64,000 nt of DNA from an uncultured Eubacterium sp. (lineage in GTDB: Bacteria; Bacillota; Clostridia; Oscillospirales; Acutalibacteraceae). Below, piece after piece: positions 17,035 through 25,108 of this stretch. The translations under genes were made by a program, and so were the position numbers. The notes beneath the pieces were generated by a model. That model was not told where the DNA came from, ran no database searches, and saw only the letters and a list, made by a program, of their open reading frames with translations. Location of the stretch: assembly GCA_905234495.1 (NCBI GenBank), contig CAJOHE010000008.1, positions 1 through 64,000 on the forward strand. The letters run 5' to 3'. The number at the start of each line of letters is the position of its first letter. Positions within the stretch are counted from its first letter, which is position 1.

Positions 17035-17454
17035 TTAATTAGATGGTTGGTTATATTTCGGATTAACTATTTCTCGCCACTCAAAGTCGCCGCGCTCAAC
17101 GCCCCTTATCAGCGCTTCCGCCGTTGCAATATTAGTTGCATAGGGAATGTTGTGAACGTCGCAGAGCCTGAGCAAATCGTTGTCGTTTGGCTCGTTCGGC
17201 TTTGGATTGAGCGGGTCGCGGAAAAAGATTAACAGGTCGATTTCGTTAAACGCAATTCTTGCGGCAACCTGCTGACCGCCGCCCTGACTTCCTGCAAGGA
17301 AGCAGTTGATATCAAGGCCTGTTGCCTCGGCAACAAGCTTGCCCGTGGTTCCGGTGGCGCATACCTCGTGGCGGCTGATGATGCCGCAATACGCAATACA
17401 GAACTGAACAAGCAGTTCCTTTTTTGCATCGTGTGCGATTAATGCAATATTCAT
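17035..17454 (-). CDS. mgsA: methylglyoxal synthase
   Basis: A 139-residue enzyme that turns dihydroxyacetone phosphate into methylglyoxal and phosphate, bypassing lower glycolysis when phosphate is short. Motifs are ALIAHDAKK at residues 4-12, CATGTTGKL near 33, the phosphate loop [13 protein letters not shown] near 55, and [17 protein letters not shown] near 77, which holds the catalytic Asp. The length is standard. It has its own promoter and lies downstream of the PBP2 gene, the usual place for mgsA at the end of mre/min clusters in Clostridia. Confidence 0.95.
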   Translation of the reverse strand: MNIALIAHDAKKELLVQFCIAYCGIISRHEVCATGTTGKLVAEATGLDINCFLAGSQGGGQQVAARIAFNEIDLLIFFRDPLNPKPNEPNDNDLLRLCDVHNIPYATNIATAEALIRGVERGDFEWREIVNPKYNQPSN

Positions 17455-17520
17455 ATGTGCCCCTCCTCTTGCGCAGTTTTTTCAACAAAAACTAAACGAA
17501 AGTTTAATAACTTACTTTAT

Positions 17521-17549
17521 ATAGTAACATAAAACAATTTATTGTTCAA
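17521..17549 (-). promoter_or_regulatory. sigma-A-type promoter of mgsA
   Basis: On the minus strand TTGAAC, a 17-bp spacer and TACTAT, about 67 bp before the ATG at 17454. Confidence 0.6.
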
Positions 17550-17565
17550 TAAAAATTTTAATATT

Positions 17566-19587
17566 TTAGCCTAAAAGCCTGCCGCCCTTCTGATTTACTT
17601 TGGTGTCGGTGTTGTTCTGATACCAGTAATCAATAATCTGAGCGGTGAGCTGAGCAGTCTCGGAACCGGAGCCCGCAAGCTCAACAACCGAGGCAACCGA
17701 AATCTCGGGACTTTCGTACGGCGCGTAGGTGATGAGGAAACCGTTGTTCCTCTTGACGCCGTTTGAAATAACCTCCGACGTACCCGTTTTGCAGGCTACG
17801 GGAGTGTTCATCTTGCCGAAGATTTCGTAGGGTCCGCCTTCAAGCGCAACGAGCCTCATACCTGCGTGAACCTGGTCGAGAGTGCTCTGGCTGAGGTCAA
17901 CCGTCTGAGCAACGGCGGGTTCGGTTTCGTTTACAACCGCCGTCGTGCCCGAGATTACCGACTTCACAAAATGCAGCTCGTAGCGTGTGCCGCCGTTTGC
18001 GATTGTGGCGCAGTAGTTTGCAAGCTGAAGCGGTGTGAACAGATTGTCCGACTGACCGATTGCCGCCTGCAGCGTGTCACCGAGGTTCCACAGTCCGCCC
18101 TGTTCCTCACGCCTTTCTGGGGATGCGAGGATGCCTGTTGACTCGGCAATCTCAACGCCCGTCTTCTGACCGAGCCCGAACGCGGTCGCATACTCGTCAA
18201 GCTTTGCCATACCGAGGTTCATCGCGGTGTTGAAAAAGAACATATTACACGAATCCCTCAGCGCGGTCTTTACGTTTTCATAGCCGTGTTCCCTGCTGTT
18301 GAGACAGTGGAATTCCTGTCCGTTGAAGGTGTCGACGCCGGGGCAGTAAAAGCCCGTGTCGGCGGTGATTGCCCCCGATTCAAGAGCCGCGCACGCCGTG
18401 CAGGGCTTGAAGGTTGAGCCGGGTGCGTATGCGCCGAGTGCAAACCTGCTCCAAAGCGGATTTCTCTCGTCCCTTGAAAGCTCGGAATACTTGTCGTAGT
18501 AGTCGTTTAAGTCAAATGTGGGATAGGACGCCGCGGCAAGAATGTCGCCCGTGTTGCAGTCCTCAACCACAACGGCGCCCGCCGATGAGGAAAGGCTTAC
18601 GTTGTCGCAGACTTTCTTGAGCTCGTTCTGCGCGAGAATCTGCAGGTCGCGGTCGATTGTGAGCACGACCGTGTTTCCCTGTACGGGCTGCTTCGTGACC
18701 TCTTCGGTCACGTTGCCTTCCTTGTCGATAGTTACGGTGAGCTCGCCGGGTGTGCCCCTGAGCTTGTCCTCCATCGCCTTTTCAATGCCCGATTCGCCAA
18801 TCTGGTCGGTGATGCCGTAGCCGCTGTCCTTGCGCTCTTCCCATTCCTCGGCGTTGATTTTTCTTACCGTTCCGAGAATGTGGGGCGCAATCGTTGAGTC
18901 AACGTATTCGCGGTATGCCACAACCTTTACGTCCGCACCAAGATAGGTGTTTTTATCTTCCTTAATCATCGCCACGGTTTCGTCGCTGACGTCCTCGGCG
19001 ATGGTTACGGGGTTGTTGTATGAGAAGAGAAGCCTCGTCAGCTCGTATCTGATGTTGGCGATTTTCAGCGCGGTTTCCTTGTCAAACTCGCTGCTGATTC
19101 CGTACTTTTCAATAACCGCGTCATAGCAGTTCTGAGCCGTCGCATACGGCTGTACGTTGAGCATATCGGGGCTCTTCATCGTCTTTATGTCTTCCTCGTC
19201 GTCGGTGAACTGAATGTTGCCGTTCTTATCAAAAACGAGGGGAAGGTTCTGCGCGTATTCCTCGCCCATGCTTTCAAAAAGCTGAATGAGGTTGAACACG
19301 ATTTTGTTTCTGACGTCGTTTTCTTCGGCGGAAGGGAAGTAGACCGCGTTTAAAACTATGGAATTTCCCTGTCTGTTCGTTACGAGCGAGTTGCCGTTTC
19401 TGTCAACTATCTCGCCCCTTGCCGCCTCAATCGGAATAACGTATGTATCAACCGCGTTGTTTTTTGCAACGTATTCCTCGTGGTCGCGAATCTGAATTTT
19501 GTAGAGGTCAAATGCAAAGCCGAAAACAACAGCAAAAACCACAACAAGCGCAATAACGCTTCTTGAATTTAAAAATCTGCTCTTCAA
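17566..19587 (-). CDS. mrdA: penicillin-binding protein 2 (elongasome transpeptidase)
   Basis: A 673-residue class B PBP that crosslinks peptidoglycan during elongation. One N-terminal membrane segment is at residues 10-30, followed by the PBP dimer domain (RGEIVDRNGNSLVTN) and the transpeptidase domain with SxxK in GSTFKPCTA (near 393), SxN in SCNMFFFN and KTG in CKTGTSE (near 600). The start is taken as TTG at 19587, because GGAGG lies 9 nt upstream; the TTG at 19596 abuts the ribosome site. It follows mreBCD and works with MreC and a RodA that is not in the window. Confidence 0.9.
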   Translation of the reverse strand: MKSRFLNSRSVIALVVVFAVVFGFAFDLYKIQIRDHEEYVAKNNAVDTYVIPIEAARGEIVDRNGNSLVTNRQGNSIVLNAVYFPSAEENDVRNKIVFNLIQLFESMGEEYAQNLPLVFDKNGNIQFTDDEEDIKTMKSPDMLNVQPYATAQNCYDAVIEKYGISSEFDKETALKIANIRYELTRLLFSYNNPVTIAEDVSDETVAMIKEDKNTYLGADVKVVAYREYVDSTIAPHILGTVRKINAEEWEERKDSGYGITDQIGESGIEKAMEDKLRGTPGELTVTIDKEGNVTEEVTKQPVQGNTVVLTIDRDLQILAQNELKKVCDNVSLSSSAGAVVVEDCNTGDILAAASYPTFDLNDYYDKYSELSRDERNPLWSRFALGAYAPGSTFKPCTACAALESGAITADTGFYCPGVDTFNGQEFHCLNSREHGYENVKTALRDSCNMFFFNTAMNLGMAKLDEYATAFGLGQKTGVEIAESTGILASPERREEQGGLWNLGDTLQAAIGQSDNLFTPLQLANYCATIANGGTRYELHFVKSVISGTTAVVNETEPAVAQTVDLSQSTLDQVHAGMRLVALEGGPYEIFGKMNTPVACKTGTSEVISNGVKRNNGFLITYAPYESPEISVASVVELAGSGSETAQLTAQIIDYWYQNNTDTKVNQKGGRLLG

Positions 19588-19623
19588 TTTGCACAACCTC
19601 CTTTCAGATTATTCATTCATTTC

Positions 19624-20160
19624 TCAGCCCTCAAAGCTCTGAGCCTTGATGTTGTTGAGCTTCATCTTTACGGGCTTCCACAGCGCATAGAGCGCAAGCG
19701 ATACGACAGTCGTGTAAATCGCGCACGGAAGATAGAACGTGATAATTGTCAGCTCGCCACCGTCAACGCCCTTGATGAGGATGAAAAACAGCCAGTAGAC
19801 AAAGCAGTAAATGACCGTAACCGCCGATGAAATGATGATATTTGTGATGAAGGTATCCCTTGCGACAAATATCGTCAGAGCCGATGTGAAATAACAAATC
19901 AGCATAAAAAACAGGCAGTTGAAGCCCATGTGAACGAGGCTTGTCAAATCCCATAAAAGCCCCGCGAAAAGCCCGAGCATCGCCGCCTTGAAGGGCTCTT
20001 CGCCGATTGAAATGAAAATCACGGCGGGGATGAGAAGAAAACATCTCGCGCCGAAGATTTCGGGAAAGAGACCGCCGACGTTCTGCAGCAGGTCAAGCGC
20101 AAGGATAATGAGCGCCAGCACAGCGTATTTAATTTTTCTCTGTCGGCTGTTAAGTTCCAT
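19624..20160 (-). CDS. mreD: rod shape-determining protein MreD
   Basis: A 178-residue membrane protein with five or six hydrophobic segments and few polar loops. The segment KAAMLGLFAGLLWDLTS is the MreD hallmark. It joins MreC and the PBP2/RodA pair in the elongasome. The ATG overlaps the mreC stop by one nucleotide. Family identity rests on the segment pattern and on its place between mreC and the PBP2 gene. Confidence 0.85.
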   Translation of the reverse strand: MELNSRQRKIKYAVLALIILALDLLQNVGGLFPEIFGARCFLLIPAVIFISIGEEPFKAAMLGLFAGLLWDLTSLVHMGFNCLFFMLICYFTSALTIFVARDTFITNIIISSAVTVIYCFVYWLFFILIKGVDGGELTIITFYLPCAIYTTVVSLALYALWKPVKMKLNNIKAQSFEG

Positions 20161-21005
20161 TATTCGTTACCGCTTTCGTTGTAGCCCACGAGTATGAGAC
20201 ATTCGTTCACGCGCTCAATTTCAACGCCCGGCTGAATTGATGCGTAGGTTGATATATCGGTGACCTCGTCGCTGATATCCTTAACCGTGCCGATGATAAT
20301 GCCCCTCGGCATCGTCTGGCTCACGCCCGCGGTTGCGATGATTGAGCCGTAGGAAATCTTTGTCGAAGCGTCAAGATTTTCAAATTTGCATAGCCCGCTT
20401 GAGGCAAGGCTTGCGTCGCCCGTAACGTAGCTTATCTCGTTAGTCGAGATATCGTATGCCGAAACGGAAAAATCGGGGTCGATTATCGTGCAGACAACGC
20501 TGTAGGTCGGGTACGCCTTCTCGATTACGCCGATGAGGTATTTGCCGTAGAGAACGGCGTCGCCCTCTTTGATACCGTTGACCGTGCCCTTGTTAATCGT
20601 GAAGGAATCGTACGGGTCCGCGCTGTCCCTGCCGATAACGTTTGAATCTATGAAATTGAAATCGGGATTCTGCTCTTTGAGTTCAAGAGCGTCCCTGTAG
20701 AGATTATTCTGCGCCTTCAGGTTTTCATAGTCTGCAAGGCGGTTTTCAAGCTCGCCCACCTGAAGCTCAAGCTCGTCAATTCTCGCGTCGTATTCGGAAT
20801 TGCCGCCCGCGCTTCGTGTGACCGTATGTATGCCGTCGCTGATTTTGCCCGCAATCCAGTGCGCGGGTGCGAATACCGTTCCCACGACAGTTGACTGTAC
20901 GGACTCGCCGTGACCTGCAACCGATGCAAGAAACATACCTGCAATCAGCAGCGCGGCTATGCCGATTATTATTTTGAAACGCTGGTTTCTGAAAAGGTCC
21001 TTCAT
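20160..21005 (-). CDS. mreC: rod shape-determining protein MreC
   Basis: A 281-residue bitopic protein. A membrane segment at residues 11-30 is followed by a coiled coil (DARIDELELQVGELENRLAD, 73-100) and the double beta-barrel domain (NVIGRDSADPYDSFTINKG, DAVLYGKYLIGVIEKAYP). It is a periplasm-facing scaffold that activates PBP2. It lies 22 bp after mreB and overlaps mreD. Confidence 0.93.
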   Translation of the reverse strand: MKDLFRNQRFKIIIGIAALLIAGMFLASVAGHGESVQSTVVGTVFAPAHWIAGKISDGIHTVTRSAGGNSEYDARIDELELQVGELENRLADYENLKAQNNLYRDALELKEQNPDFNFIDSNVIGRDSADPYDSFTINKGTVNGIKEGDAVLYGKYLIGVIEKAYPTYSVVCTIIDPDFSVSAYDISTNEISYVTGDASLASSGLCKFENLDASTKISYGSIIATAGVSQTMPRGIIIGTVKDISDEVTDISTYASIQPGVEIERVNECLILVGYNESGNE

Positions 21006-21027
21006 CTTTTAAAGCCTTTCGTATGGT

Positions 21028-22008
21028 TTATTTCGCTCTTCTGAGCTTTGCCGACGTACCTATTGCAACGCACGCCGTGGGATTCTGCGGAATGTGTACG
21101 GGGATATTTGTCTCGTTTGCGATGAGAGTGCCGAGTCCCTTGAGCTGGCTTGCGCCGCCCGTGAGATAAATTCCTCTGTCCATAATGTCAGCCGAAAGCT
21201 CGGGAAGGGTTACCTCGAGAGCCTGTCTGATTGCCGTGATAATCCGGGAAACGGGCTCGCTGAGAACCTCTCTCACCTGAGCGGACGTAATCTCTACGCT
21301 GTTCGGAAGACCGTCGGAAATATTTCTTCCTCTCACTTCCATAGCGCCCTCGCCGTCGTACTCGGTTGCCGAGCCGATTTTGAGCTTGATTTCCTCAGCC
21401 GTGTTGCTGCCGATAAGAAGGTCGTACTCGTTTTTCAAATACTCAACGATTGCCTCGTCAAATGCGTCGCCGCCCGTCTTGATGCTTCTGCAAGCCGCAA
21501 CGCCGCCGAGGCTGACAACCGCGATATCGCAGGTTCCGCCGCCGATGTCGACAACCATTGAGCCCGTAGCCTCAAACACCGGAAGTCCTGCGCCGAGAGC
21601 CGCAGCCATTGGCGCCTCGATGAGCTCAACGTCCTGCGCGCCCGCGCTTCTTGCTGCGTCCTCAACGGCTCTTCTCTCAACCTCGGTAACGTCGCTCGGA
21701 ACCGATATAACAACCCTCGTCCTTGTGAAAAGACTCTGCTTGCTTGCCCTTGCGATGAAGTTGCGAAGCATATCGGCAGTCATATCAAAGTCCGCGATAA
21801 CGCCGTATTTGAGGGGCTTTACCGCAATAATTGAGCCGGGCGTTCTGCCTATCATAAGCTTTGCCCTGTCGCCGGTTGCAAGAACTCTCTTGGTCTTCAC
21901 GTCAACCGCAACAACGCTCGGTTCGTTTATAATAACCCGTCCTTTTTTGTCACATAAAAGTGTTGTAGAGGTGCCGAGGTCAATTCCTAAATCTCTTGAA
22001 AAAAGCAT
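21028..22008 (-). CDS. mreB: actin-like cell-shape protein MreB
   Basis: A 326-residue bacterial actin. It shows the phosphate-1 loop DLGIDLGTSTTLLC, the connect and phosphate-2 motifs (VVDIGGGTCDIAVVSLGG) and the adenosine motif (GIYLTGGASQLKGL). It polymerises along the membrane and directs wall synthesis. It is the first gene of mreBCD-mrdA, with a strong promoter upstream. Its length is slightly short of the usual 335-345 residues, mainly at the N-terminus. Confidence 0.95.
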   Translation of the reverse strand: MLFSRDLGIDLGTSTTLLCDKKGRVIINEPSVVAVDVKTKRVLATGDRAKLMIGRTPGSIIAVKPLKYGVIADFDMTADMLRNFIARASKQSLFTRTRVVISVPSDVTEVERRAVEDAARSAGAQDVELIEAPMAAALGAGLPVFEATGSMVVDIGGGTCDIAVVSLGGVAACRSIKTGGDAFDEAIVEYLKNEYDLLIGSNTAEEIKLKIGSATEYDGEGAMEVRGRNISDGLPNSVEITSAQVREVLSEPVSRIITAIRQALEVTLPELSADIMDRGIYLTGGASQLKGLGTLIANETNIPVHIPQNPTACVAIGTSAKLRRAK

Positions 22009-22066
22009 ATGTATTCTCCGTTCTTTTTAAAAAACTATATAATTTACCATTTTAATCGTAAATAAC

Positions 22067-22095
22067 ATTATATAATAAGTTGAAATTTATCTCAA
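22067..22095 (-). promoter_or_regulatory. sigma-A-type promoter of mreBCD-mrdA
   Basis: On the minus strand TTGAGA, 17 bp and TATAAT, about 60 bp before the mreB ATG. Confidence 0.7.
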
Positions 22096-22132
22096 TACCA
22101 AATTTAAAAGTTAACAAATTATTAAAACGAAA

Positions 22133-22156
22133 CACCGCCGGTTGTGTACGGCGGTG
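22133..22156 (-). terminator. terminator of pdaA
   Basis: CACCGCCG (22133-22140) pairs with CGGCGGTG (22149-22156), with TTTCGTTTT beyond on the minus strand. Confidence 0.8.
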
Positions 22157-22173
22157 CCTGCTATACAAAAATG

Positions 22174-23007
22174 TTATATTTCGGTCGTGAATTCATACCC
22201 CTGCGCCCGCGCCTCGTCAATCACGGCGCCGAGGATTTTTGCGTTTGTCTCGCTCACCGCGTGAAGAAGAATTATCTCGCCGTTGTGGAAATTATCGGTG
22301 ATTTCTTTGTATGCGCTGTCGCTGTCAGCCTGATTGTCGGTGTCCCAGTCGGCATAGGCAAACGACCAGAAAACGTTCTTGTAGCCGAGGCTATTTACAA
22401 GCGCCAAGGTGCTCTCGGAAAACTCGCCCTTCGGAAAACGGAAAAGCTTCATTCTGTACCTGTGCTGCTGCTTCATATATTTGTCGAGAAAGCTGACTTC
22501 CTCGGTCGCTTCCTGCACCGGAATTTCGTCCATCGTCAGATGTCGGTAGCTGTGATTTCCGATGACGTGCCCCTCGTCAATCATACGCTCAATCAGGTCA
22601 GGATTTGCGCTTGCAAAATCATAGGTCACAAAGAAAACCGCCTTGACTTTTTTCTCTTTGAGAATGTCTAAAATCGCAGGCGTGAAGCCGTTTTCGTAGC
22701 CCTCGTCAAAGGTCAGGCAGATAAATTTGTCGTCGCTTAAAATGAACTGCGCGCCAAGCTCGCCGTACCTTTCCTGAAGGCTTATCGGGTCGGCGGGACG
22801 CGAGTGATTTTCGCCCCTTCCGGGCCCCCATACAACCTTGTCCGTCGAGTAGCTTTCGGAAAGAACCGAGTCGATTTTCACCGTCGTTTCGGCAACGTTT
22901 GTAGCCTGTTTTGAGCTCTCGGTTTCAGCCGTTTTTGCGTCCTTCATTTCAGCCCTGCAGCCCACGAGAAAAAGCAGGCACAGAAGCGCCGCGAAAAATT
23001 TTTTCAT
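22174..23007 (-). CDS. pdaA: PdaA-type polysaccharide deacetylase lipoprotein
   Basis: A 277-residue exported NodB-domain deacetylase. Residues 1-17 form a lipoprotein signal ending in the lipobox LVGC. The catalytic domain starts at CLTFDEGYENGFTPAILD (near residue 80) with NHSYRHLT near 150, FRFPKGEFSE near 185, NVFWSFAYADWD near 208 and LLHAVSETNAK near 250. These follow B. subtilis PdaA, which removes acetyl groups from muramic acid during spore cortex delta-lactam formation. This suggests a spore-former or a relative of one. The ribosome site lies inside a hairpin (23013-23046). Confidence 0.85.
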   Translation of the reverse strand: MKKFFAALLCLLFLVGCRAEMKDAKTAETESSKQATNVAETTVKIDSVLSESYSTDKVVWGPGRGENHSRPADPISLQERYGELGAQFILSDDKFICLTFDEGYENGFTPAILDILKEKKVKAVFFVTYDFASANPDLIERMIDEGHVIGNHSYRHLTMDEIPVQEATEEVSFLDKYMKQQHRYRMKLFRFPKGEFSESTLALVNSLGYKNVFWSFAYADWDTDNQADSDSAYKEITDNFHNGEIILLHAVSETNAKILGAVIDEARAQGYEFTTEI

Positions 23008-23012
23008 AACAA

Positions 23013-23046
23013 AACCCCCTTGAACTATTTTGTGTTCAAAGGGGTT
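23013..23046 (-). terminator. hairpin covering the pdaA ribosome site; terminator of mgtC
   Basis: AACCCCCTTGAAC (23013-23025) pairs with 23034-23046 at 12 of 13 positions. On the minus strand it follows mgtC by 25 bp and is followed by TTGTT. The AAGGGGG arm is the ribosome site of pdaA, so the same hairpin could end mgtC transcripts and mask pdaA translation in read-through RNA. Confidence 0.55.
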
Positions 23047-23070
23047 AAAAATTAGTGGAAATTTTTAAAA

Positions 23071-23808
23071 TCAATCGTTCGTAAGCGTCCATCCGGCATT
23101 AATAATTCCGGGGTCTTTTCCGATGTGAATCAAAAGATTTTCGATGATTTCGTCGTTTTTCTGCATTGTTGTTACATAGGCGCGGATTTTGCGGTTTCCG
23201 TCGTCCGTCGAGTTGCTTTCGAGGTTGTGAAGAAGCACGCCGTCCTTAGCCTTTATCGTCTTTACAAGGTGGGCTCTGATGTCAACCTCGCTGTCCTCGG
23301 TGCACACAATCGAAAGCTTGTAGAGGCACTCGACATTTTTCACTCTCTCTTTGTTATTGTACTGCGAAATGTTGTTGATATACATCGCAACGGGATGCAG
23401 CACGAGGTGAAGAATAACGATTGCAATCGCAACGATAATCGAGTAAAAAATGTTCGGCAGGGAACAGAGGATACCCACGGCAGCCGTCGCCCAGATTGTG
23501 GCAGCGGTTGCAAGACCTCTGATGTTGCCCTGTTCGCGAAGAATCACGCCCGCGCCGAGAAAACCGATGCCCGAAACGATGCCCGACGCAACCCTTGTAA
23601 GGTCGACGCCGTCGGTGAATGCAAGATAGCTGAATGCGGTGAATGCAAACGAGCCCACGCAGACGATAACGTTTGTTAGAATGCCCGCGTTATGCTTGTT
23701 CCACTGGCGTTCAAGTCCGATGATAAGTCCTAGAACAATCGCAAGGATAAGTCTAAGCGAAAAGCCGACGATTGTTTCAATGCCCGGCAGTTCAATATTA
23801 GGTGTCAA
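23071..23808 (-). CDS. MgtC/SapB family membrane protein
   Basis: A 245-residue protein with four or five N-terminal membrane segments (residues 10-130) and a cytosolic C-terminal ACT-like domain. GLIIGLERQWNKHNAG and GIGFLGAGVILREQGNIRGLATAATIWATAA are family signatures, here split to shorter reads. MgtC proteins are tied to magnesium limitation and, in pathogens, to control of ATP synthase. The start is TTG at 23808, one nucleotide after the prfB stop, so it is likely co-transcribed with prfB. Confidence 0.9.
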   Translation of the reverse strand: MTPNIELPGIETIVGFSLRLILAIVLGLIIGLERQWNKHNAGILTNVIVCVGSFAFTAFSYLAFTDGVDLTRVASGIVSGIGFLGAGVILREQGNIRGLATAATIWATAAVGILCSLPNIFYSIIVAIAIVILHLVLHPVAMYINNISQYNNKERVKNVECLYKLSIVCTEDSEVDIRAHLVKTIKAKDGVLLHNLESNSTDDGNRKIRAYVTTMQKNDEIIENLLIHIGKDPGIINAGWTLTND

Positions 23809-23809
23809 A

Positions 23810-24925
23810 TTACTCAGCCCCTTCTACTGATTTCATCTTGAGATATGCGTTGATAAATCCGTCAATCTCGCCGTCCATAACGGCGTTGATGTTGCCCATT
23901 TCATAGCCCGTTCTGTGGTCCTTTGCCATGGTGTACGGCATAAATACGTACGACCTAATCTGGCTTCCCCAGGCTATTTCCTTCTGGTCGCCCTTGATGT
24001 CGTCAATCTTTTCAAGGTTTTCCCTTTCCTTGATTTCAACGAGCTTCGATTTGAGCATACGCATCGCAACCTCGCGGTTCTGGTGCTGGCTTCGCTCAAT
24101 CTGGCAGGACACGACTATGCCCGTCGGAACGTGGGTGAGCCTTACCGCGGACGAGGTCTTGTTTACCTTCTGACCGCCCGCGCCCGAAGCTCTGTAAACG
24201 TCCATCTTGATATCCTCTTCGCGGATTTCAACGTTGATGTCGTCGTCGATTTCGGGCATAACCTCAAGCGATGCAAACGAAGTGTGCCTTCTTCCCGATG
24301 AGTCGAAGGGCGACACTCTTACAAGCCTGTGAATACCCATTTCGCCCTTGAGATAGCCGTATGCGTTTTCGCCCTCAACAAGGATTGTCGCGCTCTTGAT
24401 TCCCGCAACGTCGCCGTCGAGATAGTCGAGGGTGGACACCTTGTAGCCGTGTCTCTCGCCCCAGCGGTTATACATTCTGAAAAGCATTTCAGCCCAGTCC
24501 TGAGCCTCGGTTCCGCCCGCGCCCGCGTGGAAAGTGAGAAGGGCGTTTTTCGCGTCGTATTCGCCCGAGAGAAGGGTTGAAAGCGTGAGCTCTTCAAGTC
24601 TCTTTTCAATCTCTTCAACCGACTGCGTGCAGTCCTCAAGAAGGTCGGCGTCCTCTTCCTCGTTTGCAAGCTCAATCATAACGAGAGCGTCGTCGTAATC
24701 GCGCTTTGCGCTTTCATAGGACTCAACCTTTGCCTTGAGAGAACCTATTCTCTGCATCGTCTTCTGGCTCGTTTCCATATCGTCCCAGAAATCGGGCGCC
24801 GCGCTCTTTTCCTCAAGTGCGGCAATCTCTTCCTTTAGCCTGTCGATTGCAAGGGCTTCCTTCAGATTTTCAACTGTTTTTTCAGACTCGAGAAGTCTCA
24901 GCCTGAGTTCATCAAATTCTAACAT
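23810..24925 (-). CDS. prfB: peptide chain release factor 2
   Basis: A 371-residue class I release factor for UGA and UAA. The tripeptide anticodon SPF is in RLVRVSPFDSSGRRH, and GGQ is in YRASGAGGQKVNKTSSAVR. The N-terminal helical domain leads to AAPDFWDDMET near residue 50. The reading frame is continuous: the usual in-frame UGA near codon 25, which controls frameshifting in most bacteria, is absent. The ATG at 24925 is preferred because GGAG lies 8 nt upstream; the longer frame to 24952 has no ribosome site. Confidence 0.95.
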   Translation of the reverse strand: MLEFDELRLRLLESEKTVENLKEALAIDRLKEEIAALEEKSAAPDFWDDMETSQKTMQRIGSLKAKVESYESAKRDYDDALVMIELANEEEDADLLEDCTQSVEEIEKRLEELTLSTLLSGEYDAKNALLTFHAGAGGTEAQDWAEMLFRMYNRWGERHGYKVSTLDYLDGDVAGIKSATILVEGENAYGYLKGEMGIHRLVRVSPFDSSGRRHTSFASLEVMPEIDDDINVEIREEDIKMDVYRASGAGGQKVNKTSSAVRLTHVPTGIVVSCQIERSQHQNREVAMRMLKSKLVEIKERENLEKIDDIKGDQKEIAWGSQIRSYVFMPYTMAKDHRTGYEMGNINAVMDGEIDGFINAYLKMKSVEGAE

Positions 24926-24954
24926 AATCATTTCTCCGTTTATTACTATCAACC

Positions 24955-24983
24955 ATTATATACAATCCGCGGCTGATTTTCAA
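24955..24983 (-). promoter_or_regulatory. sigma-A-type promoter of prfB-mgtC
   Basis: On the minus strand TTGAAA, 17 bp and TATAAT, ending 30 bp before the prfB ATG. Confidence 0.7.
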
Positions 24984-25018
24984 GTTTAAAATAAGTTTAC
25001 ATTTCTTTAATATAAGTA

Positions 25019-25048
25019 TTGATTTATTGTGTGAAGATAATGTATAAT
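25019..25048 (+). promoter_or_regulatory. promoter of the RING/zinc-ribbon gene
   Basis: TTGATT (25019-25024), 18 bp and TATAAT (25043-25048), 61 bp before the ATG at 25109. Confidence 0.55.
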
Positions 25049-25108
25049 AAATTACGACTATAGATTAATATACCCACTTTTCAGAAGACGAAAGGATATA
25101 CGAAAAGC

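Noticed and set aside
24926..24952. Longer N-terminus for prfB
   Set aside because: No ribosome site upstream and the family start fits 24925.
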